Shown: piece by piece, positions 21,940 to 26,266 of the stretch | Position numbering within the stretch: position 1 is the stretch's first letter | Layout of the letters: every line of letters begins with the position of its first letter | Virus record (IMG/VR): IMGVR_UViG_3300027747_000104 | Span: 1-26,266 of that record | Strand: one strand, 5' to 3' | Source: a virus | Length of the DNA stretch: 26,266 bases | Translations under genes and position numbers: made by a program | The notes under the pieces: generated by a model | Database searches by the model: none | What the model was told of the DNA's origin: nothing | Seen by the model: only the letters and a program-made list of their open reading frames with translations

Positions 21940-24428
21940 GCGAAAAAACTCTCCAATGAAGAAACACGTTCTGTTTTCCAACCGATTGTGTTTACGATTG
22001 TTTTTAATGGTTCAAGATATGCTTTATCAAACTGCGTATCGTAGTCGATATATTTTTCTACACCAAACTCTTTAGGCAAGACAGTCAGAATAGAAAATAC
22101 ATTCTCTTGAACTGGATTTGGAACTTTCATGTAGCAGAATTTAGTCTTGTCACCATCCTGAATAAGTTGATACTTCTTAGTCAGTTTATACTTTTTCAGA
22201 AACGCATTAAACATTATCGCACCACGCACATGCATAGGTGTGCCTTTTGAATATAGTTCCGAACTGCTTGTATATTTAGATAGGTCACTAACACCACGTG
22301 GAAATGCAATGTCTTCAAATGGAAGAGTTTTGAATTCTTGTTTGAATGCTTCAACGAAAGATTGAAACTCTTGTTCATTGCCATTCATCACAATCTTCAA
22401 TGACTCTTTAATCTTCTCACGGCACGACATAGGAGTGGAAGACTTGACAGCTTCAATGCCCATCATCTTTAACTTTGGCTCTGCGAATCGAACACCTTCT
22501 GAATCATACACGTTTAGAATGTAACGCTTCTTTGCAGTCCAGATGCCTTTGTTTGCAATGACCTCACGCTTCATCTGCATCTTCTGGTCGAATGCATTCA
22601 TGTAGTCTGCTAGTTCTTGATATGCCTTGTCAATGAATGGTTCGAATTTTTCTGTACATGCTTTGTTGACGAAATCAACAATCGTTTCAACTTTCGTTTC
22701 ACTCTTCGATCCGTAGACCATATTAACCAGCGGACCAAGATTGACGTATACCGAGTCTGTATCTGATGCAATAACATAATCAATGTCCTTAGTCTTCAAT
22801 AGTTTGTTTAGATAACCATTCAACTTCATTTCAATCCATCGAATGGCTAGTTGACCAGACAAAGTAATTGCCTCTGCTTGGCGAATGTCAAAGAATCTGA
22901 AGTATTGATTACCAAGTGCGCCATAAGCGGAGTTCAATTGCACTTTTTTTGCCAACTGCAAGTTCTTGTACTTTGAAATCTGATTTGATATTTCACGTTT
23001 ACGTTCTTTATCAGTTTCTTTTTCGTAAGCCTTTTGAGCCTCAATCATTTTCTTTTTATACAATGAACGATCATCATACATGCGTTGCATCATAGCAGGC
23101 AAGAAGCCTTGCTTGTCACGCTTGAAGTAATGTCCATTAGCGGCCATGCAATATTCGCCTTGCGCTTGATATTCACCGTTCAGCAAATTATCAATAGAGA
23201 CACTTGTGTGGCGACCTTCAATGATTGTTTCAGGTGAAACATTGTATTGCATAATCAAGTGTGGATACAATGAGTTCAAGTCAAACGACACAACCCATTC
23301 GTGCATACCAACGATTGGGTCTTTCACATAAGCGCCAGCATATTGTTCATCTTTTGCAGTATGAACATTTTGTGGCACAACAATATTATCTTCAATCAAT
23401 TCGTTATGAATCAAAGTATCCCACATGCGTACTTGCGTGAATACATCGGTGTAATTAACTTTAGCATCATATGCAAGTGCAAGTGCCATGTCAATCAATT
23501 GCATCTTAGCATCAATACGATCCACAAGTTCAACGTCATGAATGTTATACTCAATAAACTTTTGAAAGTTTGTTCGATATAACTGATGCAGACTTTCAAC
23601 TTCAGAGTAATCCAATTTCTTTTCGCCAAGTTCTAGATAGGCAATGTGATTAAGACTAAAACTTTCTTGTTGTGAGTAAGTAAATTTCTTGTACAATTCA
23701 ATGTAATCAAGAATAGCAATGCCTACCAAGTCGAATGCTGTTTGTTGTTTGTTGTGAATCGTAGTTGTACGTTCACCAATTCTACGAAATGGGGATAAAC
23801 GCTTTGCAGTATTCTCGCCCATAAGTTTGTTGATACGATTGTGCAGATATGGAATGTCAAAGAATTGAATGTTCCAACCAGTCACAATGTCTGGTGATGT
23901 TTGTTCCCACATGTCAAGAAAACGCATGATAAGATTATTCTCATCACGGCACATCATATATGTTACATCATCACGATAGTTATTAAACTCGCCACAACCA
24001 AACACATAGAAGTGTCCCGCTATCTTAAACGTGATGGCAGTAATTGGCTCAGACGCAGATGCAGGTTCAGGAAAGCCATTTTCAGAACCAACCTCAATGT
24101 CAATATTTGCAATCTTAATTTGTTCTGGATCATAATCTACTTTGCCTGGATATGCTTCATTGATATAAACGTATGGGAAGTTTGTTGAGCCGTATACTTT
24201 GAAGTTATCAACGTCTTCATATCGTTTCATAAACTCAGTAGCATCACGCATTGTGCCCTGAGACACAGGCGCAAGTGATTGCCCATCTAACGTTTTATAC
24301 TCACCATCTTTAGACGGCAAATATAAAGTTGGATTATATTCAACCTTGTCGCTAAATTTCTTGCCGTTGTTGTAACCACGAACAAGAATATGATTGCCAA
24401 GTTTAGAGAAGTGTGTGTAAAATTTCAT
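21936..24428 (-). CDS. 43: DNA polymerase, family B, gp43
   Basis: The 830-residue replicative polymerase has 3'-5' exonuclease motifs: NIDIE at 108-112 (Exo I), WNIQFFD near 185-191 (Exo II) and YNIHD near 294-298 (Exo III). Polymerase motifs are SFDLNSLYP (381-389, motif A), KKVQLNSAYG (motif B, near 494-503) and ASDTDSVYV (554-562, motif C). The C-terminus, SSLESFFA, resembles the short sliding-clamp-binding tail of T4 gp43. At 830 residues it is a little shorter than T4 (898). The ATG at 24428 overlaps the stop of the Sm-like gene (ATGA); a TTG one codon earlier is unlikely. Clamp and loader genes are not in the window. Confidence 0.97.
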   Translation of the reverse strand: MKFYTHFSKLGNHILVRGYNNGKKFSDKVEYNPTLYLPSKDGEYKTLDGQSLAPVSQGTMRDATEFMKRYEDVDNFKVYGSTNFPYVYINEAYPGKVDYDPEQIKIANIDIEVGSENGFPEPASASEPITAITFKIAGHFYVFGCGEFNNYRDDVTYMMCRDENNLIMRFLDMWEQTSPDIVTGWNIQFFDIPYLHNRINKLMGENTAKRLSPFRRIGERTTTIHNKQQTAFDLVGIAILDYIELYKKFTYSQQESFSLNHIAYLELGEKKLDYSEVESLHQLYRTNFQKFIEYNIHDVELVDRIDAKMQLIDMALALAYDAKVNYTDVFTQVRMWDTLIHNELIEDNIVVPQNVHTAKDEQYAGAYVKDPIVGMHEWVVSFDLNSLYPHLIMQYNVSPETIIEGRHTSVSIDNLLNGEYQAQGEYCMAANGHYFKRDKQGFLPAMMQRMYDDRSLYKKKMIEAQKAYEKETDKERKREISNQISKYKNLQLAKKVQLNSAYGALGNQYFRFFDIRQAEAITLSGQLAIRWIEMKLNGYLNKLLKTKDIDYVIASDTDSVYVNLGPLVNMVYGSKSETKVETIVDFVNKACTEKFEPFIDKAYQELADYMNAFDQKMQMKREVIANKGIWTAKKRYILNVYDSEGVRFAEPKLKMMGIEAVKSSTPMSCREKIKESLKIVMNGNEQEFQSFVEAFKQEFKTLPFEDIAFPRGVSDLSKYTSSSELYSKGTPMHVRGAIMFNAFLKKYKLTKKYQLIQDGDKTKFCYMKVPNPVQENVFSILTVLPKEFGVEKYIDYDTQFDKAYLEPLKTIVNTIGWKTERVSSLESFFA

Positions 24429-24727
24429 CAAGTTATAATTTTAGATTTGGTTGGAACGACAATGCCCGAACCGTAAATCTCATTATACTTGTTTTGTATC
24501 TCTTGTGCAACTGTTACGTTGTAAATAATATGGTTAAGATGAAACTCTACAACTTTTTGTTCAGAAAAAATTAAGAGGGGTTGCATTTGTAGTGATGCTT
24601 TGCCTTGTGAATTCATGCCAATTGCAAGAACACAAGGATTTTCTATTTTAATATTATCTGTCTCAGAAATTATATCACCAACTATTTCTTCACCGCTTAC
24701 TAATTTTAAAATTCTCAAGTTTGCCAT
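24428..24727 (-). CDS. Small Sm-like (LSm-type) protein upstream of DNA polymerase
   Basis: The 99-residue product is mostly beta: ILKLVSGEEIVGDIIS resembles the first two strands of an Sm fold, with the KLVSGEE...VGDI pattern of Sm1. It continues with NIKIENPCVLAI and later VVEFHLNHIIYNV. An RNA-binding or protein-ring function would fit, and its ATGA overlap with gp43 suggests possible translational control of the polymerase, the role filled in T4 by RegA. That is inference. The gene begins just after a terminator, with AGGAT as ribosome binding site in the U-tract region; its promoter is not visible. Confidence 0.8.
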   Translation of the reverse strand: MANLRILKLVSGEEIVGDIISETDNIKIENPCVLAIGMNSQGKASLQMQPLLIFSEQKVVEFHLNHIIYNVTVAQEIQNKYNEIYGSGIVVPTKSKIIT

Positions 24728-24740
24728 TTTTTATCCTATA

Positions 24741-24767
24741 ATAAAAAAGGGTGCCATTGCGGCACCC
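24741..24767 (-). terminator. Rho-independent terminator of the hsp20 operon
   Basis: The minus strand forms GGGTGCC, a 5-base loop, GGCACCC (24767-24749), a 7-bp GC-rich stem followed by TTTTTTATTAT. It lies eight bases after the stop of the last micro-gene and 14 bases or so before the Sm-like gene start, so readthrough is the only obvious way for upstream transcripts to reach gp43. Confidence 0.88.
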
Positions 24768-24774
24768 TCGGTGT

Positions 24775-24849
24775 TTACTTAAAACGCTCTGGGAAGTTTA
24801 AACGTTCCCATTCTTCATCCGATACAGGCCACCAATATGTATGTTTCAT
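24775..24849 (-). CDS. 24-residue micro-gene, last of the hsp20 operon
   Basis: The ATG at 24849 overlaps the stop of the preceding micro-gene (ATGA). The product is MKHTYWWPVSDEEWERLNFP then ERFK: unusually rich in Trp (three) and acidic residues. It resembles other very short phage peptides of unknown role. Coupled starts, coding-like composition and the immediate terminator support it being real. No function can be assigned. Confidence 0.6.
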   Translation of the reverse strand: MKHTYWWPVSDEEWERLNFPERFK

Positions 24850-24932
24850 ATCCAGCCTTCAAAATCAACGATTGGATGTACTTCCCAACCATCTTTTTTC
24901 CATCGTAAAAGCATTAACAATGCGTCTATCAT
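24846..24932 (-). CDS. 28-residue micro-gene in the hsp20 operon
   Basis: The ATG at 24932 overlaps the stop of the DUF3563-like gene (ATGA), and its own TGA overlaps the next ATG. The product starts MIDALLMLLRWKKDGWEV and ends FEGWI, a short amphipathic helix followed by a Trp-containing tail. It is a candidate only because of the tight coupling on both sides. Confidence 0.58.
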   Translation of the reverse strand: MIDALLMLLRWKKDGWEVHPIVDFEGWI

Positions 24933-25090
24933 AATATGCCTCTGCGTACTAATTCTTTCTGTCTGGTTTCTAAATCACGATGATCTATAGATTTTGAAAG
25001 ATAGTATTCAGCAAATCCTTTTGCTTTGTATGATTTTGCATCTTGAATTCCTTCAAGTAATGCCATAAAGAATTTTTTTACCGATTTCAT
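24929..25090 (-). CDS. 53-residue DUF3563-like protein
   Basis: The ATG at 25090 overlaps the hsp20 stop (ATGA), with AGGATGAT upstream inside hsp20. The product begins MKSVKKFFMALLEGIQDA and continues with YLSKSIDHRDLETRQKELVR, then RGIL. The pattern of a short N-terminal helix, then a D-x2-DLE-R-x-EL-RRG motif, matches the small DUF3563-type proteins of proteobacteria and phages. The function is unknown. The likeness to a proteobacterial family supports a proteobacterial host. Confidence 0.72.
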   Translation of the reverse strand: MKSVKKFFMALLEGIQDAKSYKAKGFAEYYLSKSIDHRDLETRQKELVRRGIL

Positions 25091-25599
25091 AAATCATCCT
25101 CAGTTAAGTATTGCTTAGATGATTTCTTAGTCTTAGGTTCAGTATCAACTGTATCCTTAACTTCAATCTTCTTTGGCTTCTTGTGTTCTGGAATGATTCT
25201 TTCCAAAGCAATCTTCAACATACCATTAATCAAAGCGGCATCTTGAATTTCGATTTGTTCATCAAGTGCAAATGTGCGAGTGAATGCACGGTTTGCAATT
25301 CCTTTAAATAAGAAATTATCGTTATCATCTTTTGTATTACCAGAAACAATTAGTTTGTTATCTTCAAAAGTAATATCGATTTCTTGTTTTCCAAAACCAG
25401 CAACAGCAATTTCGATGACATAAGTATTGTCACCAGTCTTGCGAATGTTGTACGGTGGATAGTTTGGAATGTTTTTGGTAACGTCATCATGTATTTTTGC
25501 TAGTCGATTGAATTGGTCATCGAAACCAACAAAAAATTTATCAAAGTCTTTAAAGCCTGCACCAGCGAAAAGTGCGGGAATTGGAGTATGATTACCCAT
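25087..25599 (-). CDS. Small heat-shock protein Hsp20 (alpha-crystallin domain)
   Basis: The 170-residue product has an N-terminal variable part (ALFAGAGFKDFDKFFVGFD) and an alpha-crystallin domain (about residues 48-140, PYNIRKTGDNTYVIEIAVAG, then LIVSG). The ERIIPE tail carries the I-x-I-type motif used in oligomer assembly. The lysine-rich C-terminal tail ends in YLTEDDL. It is IbpA-like and is common in T4-like marine phages, where it may protect virion or replication proteins. An AGGAG site lies seven bases before the ATG. It heads three micro-genes and is preceded by a late promoter with a 150-base structured leader. Confidence 0.95.
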   Translation of the reverse strand: MGNHTPIPALFAGAGFKDFDKFFVGFDDQFNRLAKIHDDVTKNIPNYPPYNIRKTGDNTYVIEIAVAGFGKQEIDITFEDNKLIVSGNTKDDNDNFLFKGIANRAFTRTFALDEQIEIQDAALINGMLKIALERIIPEHKKPKKIEVKDTVDTEPKTKKSSKQYLTEDDL

Positions 25600-25624
25600 A
25601 GTTTTGCTCCTTGTTAAGCGAGTT

Positions 25625-25657
25625 AAAAATAAAATTTGATACCCCGAAGGCGTATCA
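25625..25657 (-). terminator. UUCG-capped hairpin and U-rich tract before hsp20 (terminator or attenuator)
   Basis: On the minus strand TGATAC and GTATCA pair (25657-25637) with a CC-UUCG-GG cap and one bulged G, followed after three bases by TTTTATTTTT. It would end a short transcript started at 25761-25768, or attenuate hsp20. The U-tract is interrupted and not directly adjacent, so termination efficiency is uncertain. Confidence 0.55.
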
Positions 25658-25757
25658 CTAAAATCCTGCTTACTGAATACAGGGGTACCATAACGTTGTA
25701 CCAGCGTTAGACGCTCCTAAGGTAGAAGAGCCGATTACGTTCCCATCCCTGAGATAC
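25637..25757 (-). ncRNA. Candidate structured leader RNA or small RNA upstream of hsp20
   Basis: Downstream of the late promoter at 25761-25768 the minus strand contains consecutive hairpins: AGCGT/ACGCT with a 3-base loop (25703-25715), GGTAC/GTACC (25684-25702), CCTG/CAGG (25665-25683), then the UUCG hairpin at 25637-25657. An open frame (25670-25759) of 29 codons encodes a coding-like peptide with GNVIGSSTLGASNAG but has no ATG, GTG or TTG. Alternatives are a gene remnant or an unusual start. Tentative. Confidence 0.4.
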
Positions 25758-25760
25758 GTT

Positions 25761-25768
25761 TATTTATA
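25761..25768 (-). promoter_or_regulatory. T4-type late promoter upstream of hsp20
   Basis: An exact TATAAATA on the minus strand lies five bases after the end of the DNA-binding-like gene. A 12-base palindrome AGGCTTAAGCCT (25769-25780) abuts it directly upstream and includes the gene stop codon. The hsp20 start is about 160 bases downstream. Confidence 0.78.
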
Positions 25769-25772
25769 AGGC

Positions 25773-26000
25773 TTAAGCCTGTCCAACCATTCTGCGTGAA
25801 ACAAAATATGTTGTATTACCTTCTGTGTTCATTGATGTACGAACTTTATAACCGCACTGGCGCAAGTCGCTCATACGGGCACGAAGGTTTTTAACGCCAA
25901 ACAAAGACCTTGCTTGGGGTGCAGAGATTCCACGACCTGTACCACGTAAGTACGATACCAAGAGTTCTGTCTGTGTTTTGCTAGAATTTACAAATGCCAT
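25773..26000 (-). CDS. Small winged-helix/HTH-like DNA-binding protein
   Basis: The 75-residue product contains LLVSYLRGTGRGISAPQAR and LFGVKNLRARMSDLRQCGY: two helices joined by a turn, then a recognition-like helix and a C-terminal beta wing (KVRTSMNTEGNTTYFVSRR). This is the pattern of small phage winged-helix proteins common in T4-like marine phages. It could regulate phage or host promoters. A GAGG site precedes the ATG. The late promoter for hsp20 is next to its stop. The fold call is inference from pattern only. Confidence 0.78.
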   Translation of the reverse strand: MAFVNSSKTQTELLVSYLRGTGRGISAPQARSLFGVKNLRARMSDLRQCGYKVRTSMNTEGNTTYFVSRRMVGQA

Positions 26001-26020
26001 TTTAAATACCTCATCAATTA

Positions 26021-26052
26021 ATGATAAAAAATTACTAAGAATTATTTCTTAG
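26021..26052 (-). terminator. AT-rich terminator after the secreted Lys/Ala-rich gene
   Basis: On the minus strand CTAAGAA and TTCTTAG (26052-26035) form a 7-bp stem with an ATAA loop, followed by GTAATTTTTT. The stem includes the stop codon of the upstream gene. The stem is weak, so termination may be partial and feed the DNA-binding-like gene. Confidence 0.6.
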
Positions 26053-26263
26053 CGGATGAATCAGCCTGTGCTTTTTTTGCGGCTTTCTCTTTAGGATTTT
26101 TCACCTTTGGGTGTTTTTTCTCTTTAGAGTCTGCTTTAGCGGCAGGTGCTGATGATGCTGTTGTTGCAGGCGCAGGTTTTGTTACTGCTGGTTTGTCTGC
26201 CGCAACGGCAACTAGGGAGAGAGTAGTAAGTGCTACTGCTGTCAATACTGTCATGGATTTCAT
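26042..26263 (-). CDS. Secreted Lys/Ala-rich low-complexity protein
   Basis: The 73-residue product starts MKSMTVLTAVALTTLSLVA with cleavage expected after VAA, then a low-complexity tail rich in Lys, Ala and Pro (PAPATTASSAPAAKADSKEK, then KKHPKVKNPKEK). It should be a short, positively charged periplasmic peptide that could bind nucleic acid, peptidoglycan or lipopolysaccharide. Similar short secreted proteins are common in beta- and gammaproteobacteria, so it may be host-derived. Its ribosome binding site falls outside the window. The stop lies within the terminator stem. Confidence 0.75.
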   Translation of the reverse strand: MKSMTVLTAVALTTLSLVAVAADKPAVTKPAPATTASSAPAAKADSKEKKHPKVKNPKEKAAKKAQADSSAKK

Positions 26264-26266
26264 AAA

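Noticed and set aside
25600-25772. tRNA gene in the gap before hsp20
   Set aside because: No acceptor stem, anticodon arm or TpsiC-type GGTTC sequence can be folded; hairpins present do not form a cloverleaf.

Overview
This window is a segment of a T4-like (Straboviridae/cyanophage-pelagiphage type) myovirus genome. The evidence is a family-B DNA polymerase of gp43 type, a UvsX recombinase, a gp41-type DnaB helicase, a gp61-type primase, class Ia ribonucleotide reductase with a phage-size thioredoxin, an Hsp20, and several copies of the T4-type late promoter octamer TATAAATA. The base composition is AT-rich, coding is very dense, and every supported gene lies on the minus strand. The mix of nrdA/nrdB, secreted nuclease, Hsp20 and modular virion-like proteins resembles marine and freshwater T4-like phages of cyanobacteria, SAR11 or methylotrophs. 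The host cannot be named from the sequence. No integrase, IS element, tRNA or CRISPR array is visible.

Layout in the direction of transcription (right to left). 26263-24741: a secreted Lys/Ala-rich protein, a small DNA-binding-like protein, a late promoter followed by a probable structured RNA or leader, hsp20, and three tiny ATGA-coupled genes ending at a strong terminator. 24727-20648: a small Sm-like protein, DNA polymerase gp43 and two conserved proteins, one of them membrane/coiled-coil. 20644-17806: a sigma70-like promoter, then uvsX, a small acidic gene and the replicative helicase. 17790-16222: a near-perfect sigma70 promoter, then a three-helix membrane protein, a small charged protein, a BPL_N/glutamine-amidotransferase-like protein and a conserved phage protein, the last two overlapping by 107 nt. 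16220-9271: late-promoter-driven genes for a nucleotidyltransferase/ligase-like protein, a PD-(D/E)XK nuclease-like protein, a 960-residue cytidylyltransferase-like fusion and a 611-residue modular protein with two EF-hand-like repeats. 9269-5801: a HAD nucleotidase, then probable virion proteins (Ig-like and fibre-like), a microprotein, conserved hypotheticals and a small membrane protein. 5795-4655: a spanin-like envelope cassette (membrane coiled-coil protein, lipoprotein, tail-anchored coiled-coil protein). 4654-1: a sigma70-like promoter inside a 9-bp inverted repeat, then primase, nrdA, thioredoxin, a membrane protein, nrdB and the start of a secreted nuclease that runs off the window.

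Functionally, the early segments supply dNTPs (NrdAB, thioredoxin, HAD nucleotidase) and the replication/recombination core (gp43, UvsX, gp41, gp61). The late segments, marked by TATAAATA, make virion-associated and nucleic-acid-processing proteins. Three sigma70-like and four late promoters alternate along one strand, so neighbouring blocks can be switched on at different times without changing direction. After adding short genes missed by a length cut-off, no stretch above about 175 nt lacks a gene. The longest such stretch (25600-25772) is the one with the candidate structured RNA.
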